64,000 nucleotides of DNA, taken from NCBI RefSeq assembly GCF_000006565.2, contig NC_031478.1:2401874-2465873 (forward strand), read 5' to 3'. The notes under the pieces were generated by a model, which had not been told where the DNA came from, made no database searches, and worked only from the letters and a program-made list of their open reading frames with translations. Within the stretch, counting starts at the first letter, position 1. Every line of letters starts with the position of its first letter. Positions 46,653 through 58,422 of this stretch are shown here, in pieces. This DNA comes from Toxoplasma gondii ME49. Taxonomy: Eukaryota > Apicomplexa > Conoidasida > Eucoccidiorida > Sarcocystidae. The position numbers and the translations under genes were made by a program.

Positions 46653-49600
46653 ATGGCTAGTACGGCACCTTCGCCCTGTTCAAAATCCTTAGCGGAAGAC
46701 GGGTCTGTCAAATGGCTTGTCTGCGCGTCTCGTGTCATTGCTGGTCACCTACAGGTACAGGTTTCGTAACTTTCAACTCGTCAGAGATTCTCTTGGGGAA
46801 AGATGTCGGTCGCCGGTGGCTGCCGCGTGCGCAGCAGGAATATCTGTCGCCTCCGCATGCGGTTGCGTTCGTGCAAGTGACAGAAGAGAGAAGGGTAAGT
46901 TGCACGAGCCACACTAGTTCTTCTCGCGAAGATCTGTGCGAACCACAGTTGCTCTCATGAGTTTCATACTTGTAATATCTGTCCTGCCAGGGGAGGATTG
47001 GGAATCTCCTACAAAGAGCGGCGGATTTCATTACAAGAAGGAATCTCGTGACGGAAGAGGAAACACAGGCAGCCATTGATGAACATGTCAGGACGAAGGA
47101 CGGATTGAATTTAGGTAAGGTCACTTGTGTGTTCGGGGAAGAAACAGAGGTCAGGCTCCTCATGAGGTCGCAGAAATCACAGTTGCCATCGGGTGTCGCT
47201 TATGATGCAGGCATCCTCAGCTGCACCTCGTATCCTAGCGAGAGAACTCGCAAGAAAGTGGATCGGTTCTGCAATGAGTTTCCCCGCGGAAGCCAGCTCA
47301 TCAGCCTCTGCCATAGGCTTGAGCATTGGCTTCTTCAAAAGTTAGACCACCTGAAGACCAGTTGCAAGAGCGGCGTTGCAGGTGAGGGCTCTTGTCCCCG
47401 CGGGAGGTAGTTTCACTTGTTTGGCGCACTTTCCGCCGATGTTCCTGTGCTCAAGCAGCACTTGCACTCGCCATCGTGGAGAGGCCCGTAGAAGGCAATT
47501 CCAGGAAGGAAGGAAGAAGCAAAAGAAGAGCTAAGTGACCGTGAAAGCGGTAACCGGGGAGAGGCGAATGAAGGTAGAAAAATTGAGTGAGGGAATACGG
47601 AAGGTGAAGGCGAAGCATAAAAGCAGAAGACAGTATAAATACTCTTTATACGCAACATTTCGTGCCTGTTCGGACGCGTGTGTACTGTTGAAGAATGCCT
47701 GCAGCAACTGCGCTTACCCTTGACGCAGACGGCCTTGGTAGGCCTCTACAGTGACGAGGGTGAGCACATTTCATTGCCGCAGTTTGAAACGCGCATTGCG
47801 ATGGCCAATAGCGTAGCCTGCAGTAGGTGCGAGTTGTGCCTCCGAAGTGCCTCACGCGGTGCTGGGTGGCTGCAGTTTTGACAAGATAACGGACGCCATG
47901 ATTGTGCACATTCTGCTTCAAAACGTTCAGGCGGTACTCATCTAATGTGGAGATCCGTGTCGTGGTTGTGGTTGCGTTTTTGACAGGTGATGATGAGTTG
48001 TACAAACTCCGTCGCCCTGACCTGCCACAGGTAGATCTCTCTGTTCTGTACAGTGGTGAAGACGCTGTTTCTCCTCTCTTTAAGGAGACGGTCGGGGCAT
48101 CTTTCAGCGTGTCCGTCTACGGCCAAGAGAGGGTCGAGGGCATTGTCAGCGCCAAACAGGTGTCGGCTCTGCCGCCAGAACGGCGACACCGACTGTTGCT
48201 GGTGAGATATGAACGGCCGATTTTTGAACCGTACGTAGCTGCGAAAGGTACTTGTAATGTTAAGAAACGAACCATAGTGATTGTGTAGAGATTTTTATGG
48301 CATGCCAGTCAGACTACATGGAAACAGCGATTCAGTCTTTCCGTTCCCGTGTTTGTTGCTCTCTGTACATTGGTCGGACAGAGCCTTCTTGCCTATTTTC
48401 TACTCGATTTGCGAAGCATTCCACTAGTTGATCCAATGCTGATCACCCTTCTACTACGGTTAACCACGAGCGGTTGCGGCAGAACGGAAAAGCGGAAAGT
48501 CGAAGTCGAAGCAAGAGGCAGGAAAAGACCTATCAAAGTGAAGGGAAAGCGCGTAATGCTCGTCGCCTGGTCCGAGCTTATCAAGCACATGGTCGGAATC
48601 GGAGACTGTTCATCCTTCTCTTCGGCCCCTAACTGCGTCCTTTTAACGACCTTTCTGCATTGGCAGCAGCAGGTGACTGAGCAACTGAATAAGGTATCTG
48701 TCGGGCAAGGCGACGAAAGAGAGGCTGACCCTAAAGGTGACACGAATGCTGCCGAACACACCCAGGCCGATGAAAAACTCCATAAACTGGCGGCCAAAGT
48801 CCTACGGCGCGTTGAACGCACACTCCTTCTCGGTGAGTTGGGAATCTACCCGGGCAGCTGCCACTGTTGTGCTGAGTGTCCTGAAGCAAAGAAGGTAGCT
48901 CCTTTGTGAGTACATATGTTCTGTTACCTCCGAACGCAATCTCGTCTTTTCTTTTAAGCGACGGTTTGATTCAGAAACCTCTGTCAATTCTTGACGCCAC
49001 GCTGAAGGCATGTGGGAGTGGTAACCAGTTGCTCATCAGCTGTGTTTGTGTCCTCACGCAGTGAACTCAATGATGCAGATAAAGTTCAAGTGGCTCATTA
49101 ACTTCCTTGGGAATCACAAGTCGTCGCGGAATCTGCTCCTGAAAGTGGCTAAAAAGCTGGCCAATAAAACCTTCGGATTGAGTACAGTGTCAAGGAAAGC
49201 TGAAAAGGATGCGAAGAAGCTTGCGATGCCTCTTGCAGCCCGATATGGTATCGTTCTGTTCTACAAGGTGCAAAAGGAGGGCGAAGTTCTTGTTTCAACA
49301 GGGAAACAAGGTTTGGGAAAACTGGTGGGTCAGCTGGTCCGCACGACATTGAAGCAAATGTGGGGATTAGACACAGACATCAAAGCCAAGAAGCGCAACG
49401 GACAGTCACTGATACAGAAAGCATCAAAGGCGTCTACAGTCGTCAGCTTTAGGAAGATGTTGCAGGCCGCTGGAAAACCCGTAGGAGTGAGGTGGATCCC
49501 TCGTCATTCACTGCACTTCCCTTGCGACAGCCGATTTGTAAGACAGATGAAGGCTTATATCTTTCCAGGGAATTTTTCACACTGTGACGAAGCCCACATA

Positions 49601-49891
49601 TCTCTCATTCAAACTGGAACAGGAGGCTTGTCAAAGAAGTTAGTTACCGGAGGAGCTGGACTCGTCGCTATAATCTTTGGGATTTCCGGTGTGGTGTCTG
49701 GAGGGATATCCATGATATTCCCTGCCTTATTTATTATTGGGGGTCTCTGCCTCTGTCTTTACAGTGTCATTTCCTCGCTGCAGGACCTCGGCATAGTGCC
49801 TCGTCTCGGTGACCACCAGTCGGCGGGAACAGAGGACCATGAACCCTTAGAGGAGGGAGATGAGTCTCCCGATGAGGAATTAATCGGATGA
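46653..49891 (+). CDS. Unrecognised protein with C-terminal membrane segments, 5 exons
   Basis: My model is exon 1 46653-46754 (ATG in AGAAATGGC, donor CAG|GTACAG), then 46991-47381, 47987-48201, 48382-48832 and 49062-49891, total 1,989 nt or 662 aa, with phases 0, 1, 0 and 1. An alternative first exon, 46712-46894, also starts with ATG, ends at AGG|GTAAGT and joins exon 2 in frame. Exon 4 opens with a hydrophobic stretch (LLAYFLLDLRSIPLVD and onward). Near the C-terminus are two membrane segments (GLVAIIFGISGVVSGGISMI and FIIGGLCLCLYSVISS), followed by an acidic tail. Two Cys pairs (CHCC) occur at the exon 4 boundary only if the intron is retained. No known domain is recognised. No clear signal peptide is seen with either start. 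Membrane topology and location are uncertain. Confidence 0.65.
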
Positions 49892-51906
49892 TTGGAATTG
49901 TTGATAGGTGTAAGATTGAATCTGTGCGTTAAGTCCTCAAAGGACAGAATGTCTTTTTCCGAATGATGAAAGGCACGCTTCATGATCTGGATGGAATAAT
50001 TCGTACGGACAACTTGCAGGACTGTGACCGGCAATGTCTTCATCCAGCATGATCTGATGCCTCGTGAAAACAATGGATTTTTTAGGTCGTGTTTGATGGG
50101 GTTTTCAGTTCTAAGAAGCCTTAAGAGAACTGTTGACGGCCGCGAACATGACCAGCGCCATTTGGGGGGTCGTAGTGTTTTCGTAGCTCCCGTCCAGCAT
50201 GAAATCCCGATTAATTTACGATGTGTACATGCACAATCCCCGACGGAAGATCAGGACGGCGTGCCTGTTAAAACTGGAGTCGTTTTTGTATGTTTCTGAG
50301 CCTGACCTTCCGTCCGAATTAAACACGCCTTGGGGCAGGTGCAGAGCCGTTTGTGCCCCTTCACTGTCTCCGGCCTATTGTCACGACAATCGAGCGCCAG
50401 GTGTTCGCCATTCTGGAACACTTATGGCCCTCCATGCATATATGCGATGATCTTGTTATTTGTCTCTCTACGGCCTGACTTGACGCTGAGTCCCAAAACT
50501 CGTATGAGTTTACTACAGCACCCTCTAGCCACGCGTGGCTTTCTCGTTGGTAGGCCGTCAGAGGTCAGTAGTTCTGTTAGCATTGCAGGTTTATGTTTGC
50601 TTCTACCTCAGTTTTGTGAATGCCTTCAACGTACTGCTACTTAATGCATTGACCTGCCTGTTTCACAGTGAAACGCCATGTGGGTTGGCACCACCACATG
50701 TTTGAGGCTTAGAACAGCGCGTGAAGTGTACATCTACAATGTGCAACAAAAAGCGCCCGCCTGACTTCTACTTGCCTGAATTTTGAAATTTCGTTCTTAA
50801 GTGGAGGCTTCAGAACACACGGTAATCATTTGCCTGCTACTTCTGGCTACTGCGCTATTATAGCTCATCGTTTCTGCCATTCAGAGCTGTCTTCTGAGTC
50901 GGCTTTAAGCACACCATTCAGCCCGCTTCATCCATTATATGTTATGCTTGTTCTGTCCAGAACTATCCCTACATACTTTTGTTTTTTCTAAACTGTGTGC
51001 CTAGAATGAACCGAACGTATTGGCACGGCTTCGGCGAGACACGTCGATACTTTGCAGAAACGAAGAAGAGGGAGAACCGGACAATCTGCAGAGAAGCAAG
51101 ATCGTATCAGCTTACTGTAATTTCACTTTACCCGCGGCAGCGCCTTCACAAGTGAACGTGGTCGTTGGCATCCATCTGAACCTTCGACTGGATTCGCTCC
51201 AAAAGGATTTCAAATTCTAAGGTGGACTTCATACAACACAGGTCTAAGGAGACAACAGGCTTCTCGAGTACACTGTGCGTTTTTCTCGTCTCTAGGATTG
51301 AGAGTTTTTGCAATCGCTGTACGCGTTGAACAGTCAAGGTTCCGCATGATCGGAATGCATGCTGCAATTTGCAAACGCGACTTGCATATGCGAAGGAAAT
51401 TCCTGTCGCATTAAGCAGTGTTCTGGGTCACTGCATTCATGCGACCAGGTGCCGTTGCAAAACCAGACGTATTTACAGAAATGTGAGCCTCAGAATGTGG
51501 CACCGGTCGTCAAGGTCGCGTTGTGGAAAAGCTACCTCCACGTGAGGCATGAAGCTCACTTGAACTACATACTGGGTTTTGGCTAAAGCTTCGCCGGACC
51601 AAGCCAGAAAAGGCACATCTCATTAACTTACACGGTGACTGGAGCGTAGGAACCTGATAAACACTTTGAAACGAGAGTGAACTCGCCTCAGTTGCCGTTC
51701 TTTTATTTTCACAAGTCACCATTTGAAGGCACAGTACACTCAGTTGAGTCGGACTACGCCGTCAACAATGTCCTCAATGTTCTGTGTAAATCGTCAGTTG
51801 CAACCTGCCAGTGTGACCGCTTCGTGTACCCTGGTGTAGAGATTGTATGCCAAAAGGCACACGGTCATGCACACGTGATGGAGAATTTGTTACTCGTTCA
51901 CTTCAG
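49892..51906. other. Convergent 3' intergenic region
   Basis: The five-exon plus-strand gene and the minus-strand transporter converge here. Only short open frames occur and none has a supported splice context. It presumably holds two 3' UTRs. Confidence 0.5.
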
Positions 51907-54646
51907 TTAGATGACTGGCGCCTGGCGAAGGGAAGCAGCGAAGGTTCCCGGTTGGCTGTTCACGTGGTCTGCTTCCGAAGAGGCCATTGTTTGCATACGA
52001 CTGAGGTGAGGCTGCTGGGGCGGAGTGCCACACTCAAGAAGTTCCTCGTTTTCCTTCAGTGGGTCTAAGTCAAATGGTTCGTCCTGGGCTGAGCCTGAAG
52101 CTCCTTCGGACTTGCAATCTGCTGTCGATCTTAGTGGAGGTGACAGCGTGTCCCGGTTTTTAGAGTCGTCGGAAGGCTGTTGCGTTCGTTCTCCCTCTGC
52201 TGGCTGAATTTGGTAGTCTAACGTTTCGTTTTTTTCCTCAAAACTCGAGTCACCAAACTGGACATCCATTCCAACATTGGGAACGAGGAAGAATGTCAGC
52301 GCCAGAGGCAGCAAGGGGAAAATTCCAGATGCTATGATGACAGCAAGGCCAAGGTTGTCAAAATTGCAGCTGCTTTGCTCGTCGTTCATCGTTTTTATGC
52401 CCAACAGGTACACCGAAAGGAAGTTGCCCATATACTTGGCCAGCGAACTTCCAAAGTTGTTGACGCCAGCGACGACGGCGTACATAGTACTTTCGACCTG
52501 TCGTGGACACAGGCGGGAAATCAGGACACACGAAGGCATGAACGCCCACATGCTAATCACCTCTTCAATAATTGCGGCACTGCAGAAATACCAGACTTTG
52601 TCTGGGATTCCCAGATAATCGATATTCCATCGATATATCATGGTAACATCGAAAATTGAAGTGAGACAGGTCAGAAGGGACGTAATCCAGAAGGCCTTGC
52701 GAAAAGTCCATTTGCTGACGAATCTTTGAAAGAGCATAACGCCAAGGAATCCGAAGATAGCTTGTAGAATCGACGTCAAGGTCAACAGAAATGTCCAGCT
52801 GAAGTTCGGTCCACGCTCGACACAGTCCGGACCGCTTCGCAGCCAATAGGTCACCTGAGACCCGATATTCGGTAGCAAAAAGCGACTTAGGAATAGGTAG
52901 AGTATCGGCTTGAACAACGTCATGGGGAGCGTAAACCACAGCATCCCCACCATAGAAATTCCTGCGAAAAGCGCGTAACTGAAGCCGATAATCTGCTGGT
53001 CGTCATTAAAAAGGCCTGCAACGACAGACCCCACTGCTAATAAACTCAAAACGATTGCGCACATGAAGAGCCTCCTGTGTTGCCGAAACTTTTCACCCTG
53101 TACGCATCAAATACACGGGTAGAGCCAGTCCGAATAAGGGCACCAGTACTGGCATTTCGTTTCGCGTTGAAGGCTGCGGTACGTGGACACATGCACTTCA
53201 CGAAATTTCCGAGGGCGTGCATAATGCGTCCGCGCCCACTTCGTTTCGCGCTTGTATGGAAACATACCTCCTCTTATTCGTGACACACATTCTTATTGTG
53301 TGAGAAATATAGCGTTGCGAAGAAGAAACAAACAGACGTTGGCTTCTGTCAATTTATAGCGGATGTAGAGCTGTTCTAGGTTATTTTAAAAGGCACACGA
53401 ATCACTGAAACGAATACTCCTGTTCACTCAACACTATAGCCTGCAGCTGCAGGCTTGTTTCCCTGCGATCGCTACTGAACAGCGACCCAAAGGAACATGG
53501 GCTGGCGCGAGATGCTAGTGTGTCCACAGCAGTGGCAGTCAAATGCTCAATGCCTCAAAGCTGTGTCGATATTCCGCTAAAGCAAACGCTCTTCGAAATA
53601 CAAAAAAAGTCCAGTCGACGCAACCACGATATGCCGGAAAATTCCTTAGATCTACTCTTTCTTTTAGAGTGCGGCTACGCTTAAAACCATCCTTCTTTGC
53701 ACCATCGCTCAGTACTATAGGCAACTCTTTACACTTTCGTTTTCAGAAATTGAACTCCACCGACTGCGTGCATGTAACTGTAGGTAAAACGCATTCAGAG
53801 GTGCGAAAAAATCGGCAAATCTAGCGTTCACAAATGGGAAAACTTACCATGACGCGAGAGCCAACTGGGACATACTGCTCTCGAAGCAAGCCGCCATGTT
53901 CTTTCCACTTTTTGAATGGCCACGGCCAGACAGTGACAAAGAGTTGCTGGGTAGTGAGGAAGAGAAAAGGTATGAGGACGACTCGAAAGGAAACATAATC
54001 GATGATTGGTCCGACCCACACTGCCGCCAGTAGGCTTCCCAGGCAGGAGCATAGCCAGACAAAGGACGTTAAGGCAGCGCCCGTCTGGGGCTTTTCTGCC
54101 ATTTGGCGCGTATAAGCGCCCTCGCACAGAAGGTCGTTGAACGAAGCTTGTGTCATAATCAAAAAGAACGCCAAGACTGCCATATAAAAGACAATGTCTC
54201 CCGCAGAAGCGTATATAAGTATCGCTCCGGTTACACCGAGCAGTGAAGATGCGATCATGAAAGGGCGCTTGTGGTAGCCAGACGGAGCAAATACATCGCT
54301 CAGTGTCCCCAGGAACCCCTTCAAACACCAAGGGATCATATATATGGCCGACGCAACATTGTGCTTCTCGGCCGCCAAATGCAGCATTTCTCGAAATATT
54401 GGAGCGGAGGCGCTAAGTGTGAGGTTATATGCCATCCCTTTAACTAGGAGGTAGTTTGACGCTAGCATGAGCATAAAACCGCCTCCAAAGTCACGTTTGG
54501 TTTTCTGGATGTACGCAATAGGATCACGAAAAAGAAATCGAACCATCCCACCCACGAGGCTCCTGGTAGCTCTGACCGGTTTACGCCATCGTTTTCCTTC
54601 AGAAGGGTTGGTCGATACAGATGGCAGATCCCCATGGTCATAACCG
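51907..54646 (-). CDS. BT1-family folate/biopterin transporter
   Basis: A polytopic transporter for folate or pterins of the major facilitator BT1 family. Exon A (54646-53848) follows CTGCAG, is preceded by at least one unseen 5' exon or UTR splice, and ends at ATG|GTAAGT. It encodes about 266 residues with six membrane segments and BT1-like features (LKGFLGTLSDVF, YHKRPFMIASSLLG, and NDLLCEGAYTRQM resembling the family D-x-xx-x-EG-xY motif). Exon B (53074-51907) follows AACACAG and encodes about 389 residues with segments 7-12 and a hydrophilic Ser/Glu-rich tail. Exon A ends in phase 0 while the only good acceptor of exon B needs phase 2. So a small exon probably lies in the 773-bp gap, or one junction is wrong. 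The first in-frame Met is about 35 residues into exon A, and the true start may be further upstream. Apicomplexans salvage folate as well as making it, and BT1 proteins are known in the group. Confidence 0.92.
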
Positions 54647-57600
54647 CTGCAGACGTATGACAGCAACGGACAGCATGTGCAGCATAGAACAGTTTTCCGT
54701 AAGTCCTCGAATTAGTAACCGCTCATTAGTTCTAAAATTGGCATCGCGCGTGGAAACAATATCAGAAGTCGATTTCCCAAAAGATGACGCCGCTGTTTCA
54801 CACGTAAGAATAATTCACCAACGTCTATCTATTCATTGCCTCTTTATTTGTCTCCGCACCGTTTATTCCTCAGCTTGTGGCGGTCCCTGCCTCGGCAGTT
54901 TTTATCTGCAGCCTCTCGCGACATTTGGCTCTCTTTCATTGTTTTGGAGTTGAATTCTCTATGCGAACCCTGATTACCTTGCTCGTGCGATTTCTTTGGC
55001 CACCTATCAGTTCCCAGTGCGTTAGAGTATTGTTTTCCTTCGCTTGTTCCCTCGCTGTTCACCAATCGTCTCCACTGACTTCCTTTTTTTCTGAATACCG
55101 CTTACTCTTCACTGGAACATAATGCATTGGCTGTTGATGGATCCAAGTGCCCCTCTTGGGCGTCCGCGGCACCACTTATCATCGCCATGGTGTACAGAAG
55201 CAGGGATAATTGAAAAGCGTATCTTGTGATTCCACAGGCGTAAACTGTTTTAAACGTGATTGCATGGAAGCGTATTCAATGTGTTGATCAAAAACGCGAC
55301 TATTTTATACAGACGTGGTAAAGCGAGCGCTCATCAGTATAAGCGTGTAAGAACAGGGGCGCTAGCAAACCTTGACTGCATAAGCTATAGATATCCCAGT
55401 AGCACGGAAAGGATGACGCTGTCCCGATTGACGCTGCGAAAGTCATAAACTGGTACAGGACGACATAGTACAGATCGACAATGAAGAACAGTACAACAGC
55501 GTAACACCTGCCGTTTTGGTTTGTAGTTGGAAGCAGAACCACGGAGTGTGGCAGAATATTTAAGCACTGAACTGGAGGATTTGTCACAAGATTCAGTCAA
55601 ACGCCTCACCATGTTCACAATCGTTTCAGACGGGCATTCATCTGTTGCACGAACAACAGCCCTGCTCGGCGGTCCTTGAATACAGGAACGGCTAGACTGC
55701 TGGCGAGTCAGTCTAGCTCAGTGGCCTGGCCTTCCCATTGAGGGCGCTTCGGACATTGTGAAGGAAAGTGAAGCTTGAAAAACAGACTTGAAAGGTAAAC
55801 TGGACAAAAACACCAACGAAGTTGTTGTGGAAGAATGATCTCTAGGACTTGTGTGCCAAGGAGCAAGGGCTGCGTCGAGAACAGTCCGGCACAGTTCGCT
55901 TCCACAACAATCAGACAAGAACAGGGTACCTGTGATAATGCGGAGAGGCATAGTAAACGTAGAATGTGGTGCTGCTGTGCCAGTCCGCCCTCCGGCGCGT
56001 TGTGATATGTTTGAGAAACTGTTTAAGGTGGGCAGAAATGCGGTTTCCCCATGAGAAAACTAACACAACCTCCCGCCTACAACTGACACGCTTAAGCGAG
56101 CAACACTCCACGGTGGCACTTCAGAGGGGGCGGTGTGGAACTGTAGAAAAACGACGGATGTCCCATGGTAGGCAAAACAGTCGTTGCTACGCATCCTTCG
56201 TGATTTGCTGAAGCGTCAAATTGTGTTGAACAGTGCATCTGTAATTGACTTTCACAAGGTAACGTCACGTGGTGGCGATTCTGCGGTTGCAGGCTTTATC
56301 TGTACCACAAAGCATCCCGCAGAAGTCACAAATGACTGAGGTTCGTCGACATATCTGGCGCTCATGCGACGTTCCATCATCTTCATCACATCGAGACCAC
56401 ACTCCATACTATGCAGCCTATCACTTGCCAGAAAAAAACAAAAATAGAACTGTTGGCGGTCCGTGTTCCTAGGAAATCAGTGTACGAACACAAACACCAC
56501 ATTGTGAAACCCAGTTCGTTACTGATTACCGATTTATCATTTTATTTCCGCAAAGTGCCTTCCATGAAATCCGTGGCTACACGGCCTTTCTGCTTGTAGC
56601 ACCCGCAGGGGCACGCACCAGATATTGTTTGTGCCTTTCGGAGGACATCCCGCAGACTTCTGAAGAATATTGCTTTGTGCATCCATACTTCTTTTGTTAG
56701 CATTTTAAACTGCTAGCCTGCTTGCCGCCGACGCTGTAGACTTTGTATGAAGCAGGAAATGTGAGGGAAACCCCTTTCCTGTGAACCCTGCCCCCGCATG
56801 TACAGTGGCGGCATGCGAGTGTTTCAGGATAAGAGTGGTTCCGTTTGAATAACTGCCCCCAAAGCCATGGTATTCATCTTAGCGCAAACGAACCAAGAAA
56901 AATAGGGAACAGAGCGAACCGGATCTTGCCTCGCAAACAAGTGTCCTCACCTTCCAGCTCTCCTGTACATCGAGGAATTTTGTGGGAGGGGAGAAAGCTA
57001 CTGGTTGTTCTCATTCGAGTCATACATCGGGAACTATAGAGACTGTCGTCTTGCCGAAATATGCGCAGCCTCTGTGTTCCGTGTGCAACAAGAATAGTGG
57101 AATACGCCTGACATGTTGCGCATCAAGAAAAGCATACCAACGATGCTTGATTGCACCGTGCTTCAACGCAGCCTTTGAACTGTGTTTCTCAGAAAGGAAA
57201 GTAACAGTGGCAGAAAATAAAGGAGATGTCACTGTCTTCTTCCCCCGTTCTGCTTCCCGAGTTTTACAGAAGTGGCGAAAGGAACCTGCAAGCCTCCCCT
57301 AGCACAGACTCTTGAACCACTGTGTCGCTGCTGTATGGTCTTTTCAAGGTGGAAACGGCGATCTCGGGCAGTCTGGGTTACTGGACTTGATTCGTGAGAA
57401 TGCTCATTTTGCGTTAACGACACGCGAAATCTTAATGTCAGTTCCCGGCGAAAACGTTCGACCGTCAGACGCTCAATAACGAAATGCAAAGTGCACTGGT
57501 CCTCTCTTAACCTGTGTCTGATCTCTTGACGTGCATTCATACTTACCTGGTCCCACAAATATGCTGAAGCATGTACATATACATACATGCAAACACATAT

Positions 57601-58422
57601 ACATGCATATACTGAGCATGCGCGCATAGAAACTATGTAATCCTGTGAAGAACAGGTGCGTTCTCGGGTAATGCTTCACGCGTTCATCACGCTCGACTTG
57701 TTCTACCATTTAAAAAGTCATGCATGCAAGAAAAATGCCTGAGCTGCTTGTTTGTCTTCTTGTCGCCGTGCCTTGTACTTCTGCTTCGACGACGTCCCTG
57801 TCAACACACCCCGACCACTCTCGGCTCTTAGGCCCTTCTTGTCTGAGCCTCTATTCTGGGCTTTTGTCCCGCTGAAAAGCAGATACAAAAAGCCACACAC
57901 GAAGATTGATGGTGAGAAATATTAAAAGGCCAGCGCCTCGCATTCGAGACCGAGACTGTGCCGGGTTTCAGCCGGACGAACTCCCTCCAGAGATGCATGT
58001 TGCGTCCTTCGCCGCACATGCCTAGCAGCCTGTTGTCTCCTGTTGGGTACACTTAGTGGCGGCGGTTTGCATACTGCATACTCCACGAACGAAATCGAAC
58101 TTCCCCCTGCTTCCTGCTCGTTTCTTTCGCTTACGAGCACCTAGGTGTGGACTCACGATGGCATAAATACAGGGGCAACCACCTAGGAATCCACACACCA
58201 GTCAAGATGCCCAGGCACTCAGTCCCACGAAGGCGAGAAGTCCAGTGGACTTGAAATCGAGTCTGTGTTTCTCGTGCCTGTCGTCTCCGGTCCGGAAACC
58301 CAGGCCCGCGAGCGACACGGAGAGCAAAGCCTCCTCCGTCTCGTTTCTCTCCTCTTTCCCTTCTCTGGCGGTGTAAAGAAGGATCGTCCGCTTCTCGTTT
58401 CGCAGTCGGAAAAACCAGTCGC
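54647..58422. other. Intergenic region upstream of the transporter gene
   Basis: This 3.8-kb stretch lies between the 5' side of the BT1 gene and the 3' end of the next minus-strand gene. It should contain the BT1 promoter and missing 5' exon(s). I see only short, unsupported frames. AT- and TGCATGC-type words reappear near 57560-57620, close to the return of the flanking composition. Confidence 0.45.

Noticed and set aside
55300..57302. Several 60-110-codon frames upstream of the transporter gene
   Set aside because: No start context, splice continuity, domain or repeat supports them; lengths are as expected by chance.
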